Assembly (NCBI GenBank): GCA_021904315.1
Contig: CM038919.1
Span: 15,555,666 to 15,619,665 of the forward strand
Direction of reading: 5' to 3'
Length of the DNA stretch: 64,000 nucleotides
DNA from: Sphagnum magellanicum
Lineage: Eukaryota > Streptophyta > Sphagnopsida > Sphagnales > Sphagnaceae
Each line of letters opens with the position of its first letter. Position 1 is the stretch's first letter. A program made the position numbers and the translations under genes. Below are positions 39,791-51,060 of the stretch, piece after piece. Under the pieces are notes generated by a model that saw only the letters and a program-made list of their open reading frames with translations, was not told the origin of the DNA and made no database searches.

Positions 39791-40617
39791 GAGGTTTCAC
39801 TACGATTACTTGCTACACACAACTCCATTCCATGCTTCATTTTTTCATAACCTTTCCATGAACACCTCCCACACACAAGAACTAACAACCTTTCTCACAC
39901 TTCATTCTCCTCTTCCTTCTCCTTTTTTCCCATACACACAATGCCCTCTCCCTTGGTAAGTCTCCATGACCTTCCTTGAATTTGTTCCCCTTGTCCAATG
40001 AGAGCTTTGAAATCCTTTTACACCAATCAATGGCCTCCTCATCCTTCAAGGGCTAATGAGAATTTGAGAATGAATGGCCATCCAATTGAAATTAGGATGA
40101 GAATCCTTGGGCCCAATGAAACACAAGAGATATTCCATCCTCTAATCAAAAAGGATGACAATCCTCATGATTAATGGGATTGGAGGATCCAACCTCCCCC
40201 TTATCTTGGATATCTTGATGAGGTCTCTTGAGTTTGATCCTTATCTTTTCCGTCCGTTGACCCTCACATCCTACTTCTTCATCCTAATTACTTCAAATAA
40301 CTAACTACTAGGATAAATTATCGGTAGTAACAAGGAAGAGTCCTTGAGTTCTTACTTGACTAATTCAATGGTTGAAGTAACATTTCCGTGTAACATTTAC
40401 TCCTTGATATTCCCTACCTATTTACTTTACTATGCACTAATTAACTATGTAGTACATAGTAAATTGGAATTATAATTTGCATTTCAAAAAAAAAACTCTC
40501 ACATACTTCTAGATCCACCGTTGAATTTAGGGTTTGATGAATCCCTTAAATCTAAGGTGTTCGAATTTTGATGAGGTTTCACCGTCACTCCCACACCTTA
40601 CGCCTACCCTAATTTGT

Positions 40618-40627
40618 TAAATAAAAA
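40618..40627 (+). promoter_or_regulatory. TATA-like box of LTR copy 2
   Basis: TAAATAAAAA followed by ggcttcgacc, 90 bp before the ATG at 40708. It matches the position of the TATA box in copy 1. Confidence 0.45.
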
Positions 40628-40707
40628 GGCTTCGACCCCTTTTGAACGCAAGTACCACCTTATTTGTACTACCTTCTTGGTTTTTGTTGATGCAGGTGCA
40701 ACTAGTC

Positions 40708-41121
40708 ATGGCGGACGATGACGCTACGCCTTCAAATCCTCTAGTCGCACCCGTACAACAAGAAGGGCTTGAAGAAGCACTGCTCGACTTGAATGTTTCT
40801 CAACGGCCGCACGAAGAAGAACCGCCCAGGGGAGTGGTGCGCACTCGAGTCGATCGTTCGGTATGGGATCATCGATTGTCTCTTAACCCACGTGCTTTAG
40901 CAATTTATTTAGAGTTTGTTCCTGCTCGTGGAGCCACGCCAAAAAGGTTTAAAGAGTGCTAGTGCGAAGATGATGATGTCCGTCTCCATTATCAAACATG
41001 GGTTCCCGGTGATGACCATTATCGTTGGCTACGAGGCCCGATCAACTCACTTCCCCTGGAGCATCAAGCCGAGTACCTCGCTCGCACCATTCGCCACATC
41101 TTAGATTTTTTACAACTGTGA
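40708..41121 (+). pseudogene. LTR-embedded small protein, copy 2, one in-frame stop
   Basis: This is the same unknown family as 27923-28345, of matching length (137 codons plus stop). The frame is continuous from MADDD to the final FLQL and TGA except for one TAG at 40960-40962, at a site where copy 1 has Tyr (TAT); a single base change explains it. On either side the frame is intact, including HYRWLRGPI and RTIRHILDFLQL. A splice acceptor-like gatgcag occurs at about 40689-40695 and a donor-like ggtaagt near 39956, so a leader intron is possible. Readthrough or very recent inactivation would both fit. Confidence 0.75.
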
Positions 41122-41156
41122 TCTATCCTTTAAGTCAGTTATTCAGTTGTAATTCA

Positions 41157-41172
41157 CCTGAGGCTACTCAGG
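41157..41172 (+). other. Small hairpin after the ORF, copy 2
   Basis: CCTGAG-gcta-CTCAGG, a perfect 6-bp stem 36 nt after the stop codon, at the place equivalent to the hairpin of copy 1. AATAAA follows at 41236-41241. Confidence 0.5.
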
Positions 41173-41645
41173 CGGAAATGTTTAATACTTAAGTTTGAAT
41201 TGATTCTATTTAAAAGTTTGATAGAAGTGGAAGTAAATAAAGATGTATTAGGACTACATCCTAAAATTTTTATAAGTACATCATTAGTGCTTGAAGATTC
41301 TTTTACAGACTAACTTAACCTTATCATGGCAAATTGCTATTGTTAATTATGGGCTTGTATTCCCTATATATCAATAAATCACATCTAATTCTACATCCCC
41401 TTTCCCTTCTCTACAACATAAAAGGGATAATGTATTTTAAAAGGTTTACTAGGTGTTTAACTGATTAAACGCTATATCAACTGAAATAAAGAAGTACTAT
41501 ATGCCTAGGAATATCAAAAAAGCTGATTCAATTATTAATAATCATTACTTTGAGGCTTATAAGTATTCAAATCATTAGTACTAAGGAAAATTACGAAACT
41601 AAAGCTTAACTAATTGTTGAGTTATAATCCATGGCTCACACAATT

Positions 41646-42207
41646 TGTCACAGAACCAAAGTCCTTATTTATTCAAAATAATGGTCAAATTTTGGAAATT
41701 ACATCTAGTTTACATTAATTTACATTGATTTCCTCCATATTTTTTCCATGTCATGAATGGCAAATCTAAAGTTTCTATTTTTATGCATCTAAGCGAAAGA
41801 ATCATAAAATATTTTTTCCTCCAATATAATATGGCCTTATCAAAAAATGCTCCTAATTAGCCCATTTAAAAGTCCATAAGTATAATGTTAAAATTCAACT
41901 CATTATTTATTTTGTTCCTATGCTTCTTTGATTTGATATCTTACTATTTTCCAAGTCCTTAACACACACCCCATCAATCAATGGACCGTAGCATACTTCA
42001 CATAGAAATGGTATTCAAAGATGCAATCCATGAATTTTGAATACAAAAGTCTATGGCTTTTAAGATTTAAAAAAAATTGTAAAATGATTTTGTGCATCAT
42101 GTAAATATTGAAATTAAGATCTTTAAACCAAGTCCATTCTAATAAATTTTAAAACTTATAAAACAACATGGGCATTGCAATGGTAACCACAAGGTAGTTC
42201 ATTGGTT
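41646..42207. other. AT-rich segment without assignment inside the transposase-like gene
   Basis: This segment lies between solo LTR copy 2 and the point where the DUF7869-type reading resumes. It shows no coding match and, with 38952-38986 on the other side, may be an older insertion of about 600 bp that was later hit by the LTR. Confidence 0.35.
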
Positions 42208-42853
42208 GGCATGACACCCAAATTGGTCCACCCAACCGTACACCGTCCTTCCAATTCAATTATGGCAAACTACCACAAGGACTTCCAAATCATGTTCCTT
42301 TTCACCATATATGGGGGAATGATGCCATTAAGTCCATTGACAAGGAAAAAATTATCAATGGTAGGCTTTTTAAATATGTGGAATTTTGGAAGATGGGGAT
42401 GTGAAAGGATGAAACGTATGCCAAAAAGCTTAGTCCGTACATGGTTTATTGGGAAAACATCCTTGAGTTGTTATCAAATCTTTTGCCCATTCAAAATTCA
42501 ACCCTTTTGGAAAGTTTTTGGCCTTTAAGGAATTGGAGATCTAATCACATGCAGGGTGCCATTCCTCCCATTGTTGATGTTGATCCTAAAGACCTAGTTA
42601 TCACTCCATATTGTGGTCCTAAAAACATGCAACCTTCCTTGAAAATAGTCGTTTACATTTTGTTTCGAAACTTGGGCCTTTGCAAATTTGTTTTAGTGAA
42701 GCTTGCAAATCTAAAATTGTATCCTATGTGATGGGAAAGACAAAGAGTTAGATTATGAAGGATGAACAATTTGAAAATTTTAGACATATTCATATTCAAT
42801 GGTGGGTGCTAGTGAAAAAAAAAGTAAAAAATGATAGAGAATTGTATCAAGGT

Positions 42854-43650
42854 TATGTGATGAATGTGAAGATTAGACACCATCTTCCAATGTATGGAAT
42901 TCATCCATAATGCTCATCCATAACTCCTAACTAAGTCTTAATTAACTTTTAATTAAGTTCCATTAACTATCAATTACATCCTAGTTACGTATTAGTTAAA
43001 TCCTAGTTAAGTTTAAGTGAAGTCCTAGTTAAATCTTAGTTAAGTCCTAGTTAAGTCTTAATTAAGTCCTAGTTAAATTTTAGTTAAGTCCTAATTAGTT
43101 TTAGCTAACTCCTAGTTAAATCCCAATTAAGTCCTAGTTAACTGATAGTTAAGTCTTAGTTAAGTCCTAATTAAATCCTAATTAAATCATAGTTAAGTTT
43201 AGTTAACTCTTAATTGATTCCTAGTTAAGTTCCAAGTAACTTTCAATTAACTTTCAATTAATTCATAATTGACTTTCAATTAAGAAGGTTCCCAAGAAGC
43301 TTCCTTACTTGATGCACACATAGAAGCCTCCTTTGAAGCTTCTTTGAACTAGGTCCCCAAAGGGGTATAAATAGAAGTAAGACCCTTCATTTCCTTCAGT
43401 TTGTTCAACATTAATCTTAAACATGATTTTGCACCATAGCCTTGTCAAGTTCTTTTCATATTCATGTTTACATATGTTAACATAATAAATATTCATCTTC
43501 ACATTTGTGGTGCACATTTTGTGTTCTTGTTATTAGATCTTGTGTTCTTTTTTTTGAATCACATGATCTTGTTTTGTTCCTTGTTTGAAAATTAGACTTA
43601 AACCTTCTTTTTAGCCTTTGTTCTTATGGTTCTTCATGTTTTTAACAAAT
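42854..43650 (+). mobile_element. LTR-like element, family 2, copy B
   Basis: It interrupts the DUF7869-type reading exactly between the codons for YQG (ending 42853) and CW (from 43651). It contains a taagtcctagtt degenerate array (about 42910-43290), then aagcttccttacttgatgc, a TATA box TATAAATA at 43366-43373, and a T-rich 3' half. It is the same family as 17798-18865 (reverse) and resembles 44180-44660. Flanking aggtt and aaatt could be a decayed target duplication. There is no ORF of its own. Confidence 0.6.
42910..43290. repeat. Degenerate 11-13-bp array (taagtcctagt type)
   Basis: About 30 variants of (a/t)agtt(a)agtcctaatta stand head to tail upstream of the TATA box of LTR-like copy B. 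Related arrays precede the TATA box of copies A (reverse) and C. Confidence 0.8.
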
Positions 43651-44059
43651 TGTTGGGTGAATAAATGGAAATGCAATTTGGTAAATCCAAAACAATGGGT
43701 TCACATTTCAAATGTTCTATTATCATTTTCTACTAGAAGAAATGTCACAATCAATAGTATCATATTGATTAGTGTTAATCATGTAATTAATCATGCAAAC
43801 ACGGCTAAACAAAGTCTTGATGTAACTAATGAGACTATAGGAATGTGATTATTATTTTGATTTCTATTCATTCATTTTAAAATGTAATTTGGTTTATTGG
43901 TTAGTTTGAAAAATAAATAAATTATTGTTATTGGAATTTGTTTATGTTTTTCCAATATGTTAACATTTCATATTAATATGGATCTATGTCATGTGATAGT
44001 AATCCAACTTATAGTCTTTCATAATTTTATTTTACTTCATATGTATCGATGACTTAGTG

Positions 44060-45290
44060 CCCATTAACCTTTTTAGTCCTCTCCTTTTACTAAGTTCAAG
44101 TTTTGTTATCTTTTATTGTTTTGATAAATTGAAGCCTTTATAAATTCTACTAGGTGGCGAGTAATAATTTCATGAATGCCAATGCTATGGAATTCATTTA
44201 TATGAATGTTCATTCATAATGTGTAATGAACTTGTACTTAACTCCTCATTTAGTTTTAGTTCACCCTCTAGTTAAATTTTAGTTCACTTCTAGTTCACCT
44301 CCTATTAACTCTTAGTTCACTTTTAATTAAATCTCAGTTCACTTCTTATTAATTTTTAATTAACTCTCAATTCATTCTTGGTTGAGTTTTAATTCATTTC
44401 CAATTGAATTTTAATTCACTCATACTTCACTTATGGGTGGACATGGGCCACATGTAGATTGGAAATTTCTTGAAAATTTTCTTTGAACTATGTGCCCAAT
44501 GGGTATAAATAGTTTAGGTAGGATTCCTTATTACTTTTAGTTTGTTCAACACTAGTTTTAAGTACATTTTCTTGTCATAATCTTGTTTTTTTTTTGTTTC
44601 TCGCTTTCAATAAAATCTTGTTGGATTTTTGTTTTACACATGTTATGTTTTTGTTTTTGGTTTTCATATTTCATGATTTAGATTTGGAAGTAGGATTGGG
44701 CCTTTGTTTTTTTCTTATGTTGGAAATATTATAGACTTGGTTGTTTTTGTGCCCATGATAGGTAATCTCATCAAACATATGAAAATTGCTTTCAAATGTC
44801 CAAATTTTAATGTTGTAAGTTTTAATCCTTTTCTTTTTCTAAGTCCACATTATGTTATTTTTTAATGTTTTGATGAATTGAAGCTTTTACAAGTTTTACC
44901 AAATGGCCACTAGGTAATCCCATCAAACGTATGAAAATTGTTTTCAAATGTCCATAATTTAAGGTTCTGAGTATTAATCCTTTTTTTTACTAAATCCACA
45001 TTGTGTTATTTTTTAATGTTTTGATGAATTTAAGCTTTTACAAATTCTACTAGGTGGCCACAAATAATCCCATCAAACATATGAAAATTGCTTTGAAATG
45101 TCTAAATTTTAAGGTTGCAAGCTTTTAATCCTTTTCTTTTACTAAATCCACATTATGTTATTTATTAATGTTTTGATAAATTGAAGCTTTTACAAGTTCT
45201 ACCAAGTGGCCACCTAGTAATCCCATCAAATGTATGCAAATTGTTTTGAAATGTCTAGATTTTAAAGTTGCAAGTTTTTGGTCATTAGTG
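44060..45290. repeat. About 150-bp tandem array, at least 3.5 units
   Basis: Units start near 44761, 44911, 45062 and 45213 (gtaatcccatcaaa..tatg-type start). They share tttgatgaattgaagctttt and a later ggccac. A half unit at about 44090-44170 lies beyond LTR-like copy C, so C appears to have landed in the array. Confidence 0.8.
44180..44660 (+). mobile_element. LTR-like element, family 2, copy C (diverged)
   Basis: It shows the same layout as copies A and B: a degenerate array of ttttagttcac-type words, then gggtataaatag (TATA near 44502), agtttgttcaacact and tcttgtttttt. Its ends were not determined. It lies between a half unit and full units of the 150-bp array. Confidence 0.4.
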
Positions 45291-46079
45291 TTATATTTGG
45301 TTTCCTTTTGCAAATTCTAAATATTTATGTTAGAGTAGGATTATATATTGATGATTTTTTTGTGATATATGTGATTATATTGTGGTTAGCATAAACATAT
45401 ACACCTCAAGTCCTTAAACTTACCCAAATGTAACACATAAAATTAGAGGGAATAAAAAAAATGCCAAGAATTTTTTCAAGTTTTATTCAAATTTGTTTGA
45501 ATTTGGTGGCCACTAAGTGGCCCTTTCCTTGCATTCATTATGTTGAGTTAAGTCCAAAATTAATTAAATATATGTTCTAAGTTGCAACTATAATATAATT
45601 CTTTGAGTTTCTAATGTGATATTTTATTTATTAATTGTTCGTATTTCCATGGTCTAGTTGTATATTAGTTGTTTTAAAGCTTTAATTGCAAGCCAATGTG
45701 GTTTTGAGGGACATAATTTCTCATAGTGTCAATTTATAGTTTTGAGGATTTACTTTGGTACACACTAAACCTTAATCCCACCCTACTTGTGCACTAAACC
45801 TTCTATACCCTGTTTGCATGCCAAATGCATAAAACCCAACTTACACACCAAACCCCCTAAAACCCAAGTTGTACACCAAGCCCCCTAACACCCAACTTAT
45901 AAAACTCATCATGTTTGCCCAAATTAGTTTTGGAGTTTGGGCAAACCATATCTATGAACCCTAGAATGCATGGTCCAAACCCCACACAACCTACCCCTTT
46001 AAACCTAGTCATAAAATTTGAAATTAATTTAATTCACACGAAACCTATATCCCATATGGTTATTGTTAAGGGGAGATTA
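45291..46079. other. Gene-free spacer
   Basis: AT-rich. A short run at 45760-45910 repeats words like acaccaa(g/a)ccccctaa three to four times. No gene is supported. Confidence 0.35.
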
Positions 46080-47130
46080 TTATATATAAGTGGGATTAAT
46101 CCCACCTTTTTTGCTCTCTTTCCATTTCTCACTTGAGACTCGTGGCTTCATTTTCAAGCTTGAATTCTTTTGGTTCAATTGGGTCTTCTCAAGGTTCTCT
46201 TGGATCTCTTGGTGAGAATGGGATGGAGGATTTTTGTATTTCTAGCTCTTTTAGTAGTGATGAAAAGATGTTTGATGAGATGGATGGGGAGGATAATATG
46301 GCTTATGCAACTATAGTTGTTTGTTGCAAACTTGTTGGACATGGTCAATGCCAATGAATTCAAGGAGGGTGCAAGCCAATTGGTGGACTTGGATGTGGGT
46401 GTGCAAGATGTGTTGGTCACAATGCATGCCACACCAAGCTTGTTCAAAACTCTTACCAATTCATATTAGGGGAGTTTGAGGAGTTAGCAATTGTTATGAT
46501 CTTGAACATTACTAATCATTCATGATCTATAGATGCAATTTTTTTTCCAATCACCTACATTAGAATTTTGGTAAATGGTTTAAAGTCTATTTCAATAATT
46601 AGTCCAAAATGCACAAAAACCACACATTTCTACAACATAATGTGTCAAGTTAGTAGGCATGAGCTAGGGCTAATGCAAATGGATCATGGAGATGTAGTGA
46701 ACATATAACAAAATGCATGCAAGATTCAAAGTGTGGGTGGAGTGGGTAATTAAGGGATTGAAATGCAAATGGAAAAGGTTAATGAAAAGATTTGATTTCA
46801 CAAAACCCAAGTACAACACATTGTTCAAAGTTGTAGCTCTTTTGGCCAACATTTTACATAAGTGCCACATGGATTTCACATATGAAGTCATTAACAAGCA
46901 CATACCTTGGCTAACCATGGGTGGGATGGAGATTATTACCTATAGGTTCAATTCCTCTTCATTTATAACTCCAATTCTTAAAACTTCCTTCAAGTTACTA
47001 ATGATTATTTTATTTTCTTTTGTTGCACGTATCACCATCTTTGAATCCATTAGTTGTTCATGCTTATTGGAATTGATGTGCATGGAAACAACCATGTTTT
47101 CAATGTTCCTGGATTGGCTCCCTAACGAAT
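46080..47130 (+). pseudogene. PIF/Harbinger transposase remnant with the core deleted
   Basis: The N-terminal part at 46133-46480 has a Ser-rich stretch, FDEMDGEDNMAYATIVVCCK, then after a stop and frameshift MHATPSLFKTLTN. The C-terminal part at 46713-46940 reads VEWVIKGLKCKWKRLMKRFD, TKPKYNTLF, LANILHK, MDFTYEVI. This matches the end of the HARBI1-type DDE domain (VEW..GGLK.KWRRLMKRFD), where the E of VEW is family-typical. Only about 230 bp separate the two parts, so most of the catalytic domain is gone. The element is related to the remnant at 15720-16080. Confidence 0.65.
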
Positions 47131-47989
47131 AAATTTTTGTTTATGGTTTTTTTAAATGGGCACGGGCATTAGCAGGGTTTGATGGCATGTTAAGCATAGA
47201 TAATCAGTCCAAGTCAATGCAAAGAGATGAGGGAGTTAATGGAAAAGAGGGACATGCATATTCACAATTAGGGTACTCAAAAAGACAATATAACGAAAAG
47301 GGACTTCAAAGGACTATTTTGGATTTTTATTACATTCAATATTTCATGATTATAGTGAATTGGTGTATGACTATAACTAAAATGATGTCATGCTAATCTA
47401 ATAAAATAATCCAAGAAAAGATTAGATATAATATTGATGTCCTTTTGAGTCCTTTTAAACAATTTGAGTCCTTGTTTTTATTGTAAATTTCCTCTTAAAG
47501 GAATCAAAAGGAATGTATTAAACAATGCACTTGATTTCAAATTTTTTTCATGGATAAGTAATGCATACATCTATGTTTGGTAATGTTCATATAATGCATT
47601 TTCTTAAATAATATAGGATATAAAAATCTTGAAGGTTATGGAATCCATTCTGAAAGGGTTATTAACATTTTTATTTTTTTCCCCATTTAGTTGATTTTTT
47701 CTATTCACTAGGCTTAGAATTTGTGGCCCAAAGTGTGAGCAAAATGTGTAGGAAAATTTCATGCAAGGAAACATGTTAAGTTGTATATAAAAATTTATGT
47801 ATTCATTTTTTACATTTGGGTGTAAGCAAGATAAACTGAACAACTTGATTACCTTGTTAAAATTGAAATAAGGATTGTGATGCACTCGAAGCTCCTTGAT
47901 AGACTCAACTTCGAGTCCTAATCTGAAAACAACGAAAGGATAAGGATTTGGGGTATGCTCCTTAGCTTGTAGCATTTCGAGGGTAGATG
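47131..47989. other. Gene-free spacer
   Basis: No gene was recognised. A minus-strand open frame at 47604-47975 (123 codons) shows no domain and is AT-rich; it is probably fortuitous. Confidence 0.3.
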
Positions 47990-48730
47990 GGCGTGTTAAA
48001 GTTTTGGGATGGGGACTAAGATGAGTGTCAAGTAGGTCAATTATTCATACAAACCTACACAAACCAAACAACAAGTTGGTTAATGCATAATTGGAACACT
48101 TTTGGTGTACTAATGAACCATAAGCAAACACAGACTCACAAAATTCACCACGGCCTAGACTTGGGGGAAGCCATCACCTTCCCCCTTATAGTATTCTTTG
48201 TGCCTGGCCACATGCCTTGCACCCAAATGTCATTTTGTCCTAGGATTCCCAAGTTGGGAGTCCTGAAATTCCCAAAATTGGGACTCTCATAACTTTGGAT
48301 GCTCGTAACTTTTTCTTAGACCTCTGATTAAGGTGAGGTCTAAAATAAAGTTGTAGCCCTCATTGAAAGCTTTCTAACGATATGTGGCATGTCACTTGCA
48401 CGTAAGTAAATCAGGGGATTCTTGACTTTTAGTCGTTGGGAGTCAAATTGGCAATTTGACTTTCGACCCTTCTTTTGGCCATAACTTATGTTTTAAGTAT
48501 CTAAATGGATCATGCAATCCCATTTTAGGCATCTATGTTTCAAGAACTTTTCAATGGTATAAGAAACTTTTTAATTCAATGAGTTTTGACCCCTGTAATT
48601 ACCCTTTGAAAATTTGGGAATCCATTGGGACTCTAATTCCAAAAGTGAGAGCCCACTTGGGAGTGTGTGGGTTCATTCCTTCACATTTTCTTACATTCCC
48701 ATGAACATGAAATGTGACTCCCGGGCTTCA
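47990..48730 (+). repeat. Dispersed repeat family 3, copy 2
   Basis: It matches 21975-22790 in the same orientation (caacaagttggtta, caccacggccta, tatagtattct, ttgactttta, ttgggagtcaaattggcaat, ttttgacccctgtaat). No conserved frame is shared. Confidence 0.6.
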
Positions 48731-50345
48731 CTTTTGGCCTGCACCTTTGCAAGCCCTTACCTTGGTCGCAAACCCAAGGCTAAGGTTGCAATGTTACAAC
48801 AAAAGGTGTCCCTGTACGCCAAATGATTTCACTGGATTTTGAGTGAATTCATTGGTTGTAGTAAACAAAGACTAATGAAGAAATAATGAATTCATTAATC
48901 TAATGAATGGGGACTAATGAACTGTACCCACATCTTGTACTAGTGAAGTAGATTTACAATAACAACAAAACCCATTATAAAATTGTGAAACATTTAATGT
49001 TTTCATTTTAATGAAAAAATAATATATGTTTATTTTAATGTGCATTGATTTTCATATTTCAAATTATAAAAGTAGATTTTAAGTAGGTTTTTCAAAATAC
49101 AAGTAGCTTTTAATGTTTATTTTTCACTATGGGCTTTTAGTTTCAAGTAGGTGAAAGTAGGTTTTTACAAAAAAGAAATAGATTTTTTTTAATGACTTGT
49201 TAAAACATATGGTGATCTTCATTTCCTAACTTATGACATATCAATTTCATTATTTTTTAAACCAAAAAAAAAGTTTGAACATGTATTTCTCAGATAGCTT
49301 GAAATGTATTTTAAATTTATTTTAAAAATTCATTTGCTTTTATTTGTTTAAGAATTATATTTTTATGAACTTAGTAGAATAAACTAATGCTACTTAACAC
49401 ATACTTTCACCTAATTTGATGCTACTTTATGGTAGTTATATGAACAATGTAAGGTTAAAATGGAGATGTCTACTTTTTTTGTATATTTTATTTTGTTTGA
49501 CCCTTTTTTGGTTTATTAACAAAATATTTATGCATAATTACATACACATGTGAAAAACCACCACCATCATGTAAACTATCATAATTTGAAGTATCCAATA
49601 TATTTCATTTATATTTATTTCATTTAGATTTTGTATTTGGAAGATAGAAAAAACAAAGTCCTTAAGTCATGTGGTGAAAAAGTGGTACCTTGATTATCAA
49701 TATGCTCGGACTATGATTACCATCAATCAAAAAGTGTTAACACTTAAGGACATTATGAATAACATGTCCATCAATGTTCTTTAATCAAATTAATATAACT
49801 CATCATTATGTAATGTGACCTTCTTGTTGTGCTCTTCATTTATTGTGTTTGTCTTCAAATCTTTCAAGTTTTCTTTCAATCTTTTTTTAAGAATCTCTTC
49901 CTAGATTTATGACTACATGTATTATTCTTTGTATATTTTGTACACCACCTTCCACATAACAAAGGGAATAAGTTGGGTTATTTGTTTCTTGTTGCAACTA
50001 TACAATGCAAAATGGTGATTTTAAGCATTACACATAGTGCCCAAATGCAAAGGCTCCACAATCTATCAAATTGGTTTGTTTCTATGTGGTGTTTTATCCA
50101 CATGTCAGTTTAAAGAGATTTCTCCACACTAAAAACATTGAATTAGATGCACCAAAATCCATAACATTTTGTAATTTCCCATCCATACATGAATCAACCT
50201 TCAATCACACTCACAACTCTTAAACCTAACGTACAAAAACATTAAGGTGACATTTCATTTAACATGAATTTCAAATGCCAATAACCATAATTTTATTCAA
50301 ATTCCAAAGGTTGAACACCCCAAAAAACATGAACCATATACACAT
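48731..50345. other. AT-rich, no gene seen
   Basis: The only candidate is a CACTA-like right end at about 48940-48947 (reversed CACTAGTACAAGATGTGGG), for which no left partner was found. Nothing else is supported. Confidence 0.3.
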
Positions 50346-50580
50346 TTGTAACCACTTATAGACCTTAAGGTAGGGTTAGCCATGTTAACCATGGCACATC
50401 AAATCTTTACTATGACCATTATATGCCAAAAACAACAATTGAATTTTAATTCCAACTGCTAAACACCTAATTTTTTTATGAAAAAATGATTAATTACAAT
50501 TTTATAACCACCTATAGACCTTAGGGTAGGGTTAAACATGTTAATTGTGGCACATCAAATCCATACTACAAAAATAGGTT
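50346..50580. repeat. About 160-bp tandem duplication
   Basis: Two copies share tatagaccttagggtagggtta and ggcacatcaaatc, starting near 50346 and 50505. Confidence 0.7.
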
Positions 50581-50973
50581 ATTTTGATTTAAGAATCCAA
50601 TCAAGAAAAATCCCATTTGGACAATTTTTGAAAGACCATCTTGTGAATCTAGACAAGTTGATTTGAACATGTCCTGCATGATTAGGGTGGTCTTTTTGAC
50701 TAGTAGACTATTGGACTATTTAATTAATCAATTTGACTACTAGATAGTGGACCATTTGATTATTCAAATTTTTACCCAATTTTTTTTGGATTATTACTAA
50801 AAAACATATTTGTGTAGGTAGATCTAGGCAGGTAGGTAGGGATTCAGGATGGTAGGTGGGAAGTAGGAGGTAGGTGGGTATGTAAGGATTTAAAATGGTA
50901 AATGGGAAGTAGGAGGTGGGTGGGTACATAAAGATGTAGGATGGTAGGTGAGAAATAGGCGGTAGGTAGCTAC

Positions 50974-51060
50974 CACTAGAAGAAATGTTGTAATATGTAA
51001 CCATTAAATTTGCAATTACATTCAACTACATGCAACTACCTATCATTTGCAACTTTGTTT
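50974..51060 (+). mobile_element. Left end of a CACTA element, partner end not found
   Basis: CACTAGAAGAAATGTTG at 50974 is followed by dense subterminal motifs (gcaattac, caactacatgcaactacc, gcaactttg), like the left end of the complete element at 59457. A 3-bp flank tac precedes it. No matching right end followed by tac was found; AT-rich DNA with TAGG patches continues to about 53250. Confidence 0.6.

Larger units (their letters stand above)
38987..41640 (+). mobile_element. Solo LTR, family 1, copy 2, carrying the same small gene
   Basis: It begins TGTGAGGATT and ends ATGGCTCACA, the same TGTGAG...CTCACA ends as copy 1. The flanks are caata (38982-38986) and caatt (41641-41645), a 5-bp target duplication with one mismatch. 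The internal order repeats copy 1: 199-bp tandem repeats, a C/T-rich stretch, TATA-like box (40618), ORF (40708-41121), hairpin (41157), AATAAA (41236). The length of 2654 bp is close to copy 1 (2352 bp), but the U3 sequence is largely different. Confidence 0.8.
35470..43850 (+). pseudogene. Transposase-like (DUF7869-type) gene remnant broken by several insertions
   Basis: Readable blocks, all plus strand: 35560-35838 (SQFTMN, KCIICESLKDLI, HNIHQESCRCFYHTW, YLCIIHDKMD), 37551-37830 (LPKLVVENKMVSSLGQLP, VHGHGNEAFD, NFTIG), 38450-38951 (LFLQMDNCVKDNNNHHLLAF, VVGYTHEDIDGNFGY, FNVQLIQEIPYFQIWV, MEYKVSPTDA), 42208-42853 (WHDTQIGPPNRTPSFQF, LPNHVPFHHIWGN, KYVEFWKMG, LSPYMVYWENI) and 43651-43850 (NKWKCNLVNPKQWV). 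The QMDN and VVG.THEDID motifs are those of the DUF7869 family as I recall it, a transposase-like RNase H-fold group; this label should be tested. The gene is interrupted by CACTA element 3, by solo LTR copy 2 and by LTR-like copy B, and probably by further sequence at 37835-38440, 38952-38986 and 41646-42207. Many stops and frameshifts also occur. Confidence 0.6.

Noticed and set aside
43727..43741. CACTA-like sequence ctactagaagaaatgtc resembling the element ends
   Set aside because: It lies inside the coding part of the transposase-like remnant (STRRNVTI) and has no target duplication or subterminal motifs; it is coincidence.
47604..47975. Minus-strand 123-codon open frame
   Set aside because: AT-rich, without a domain, and in a region with no other sign of a gene.
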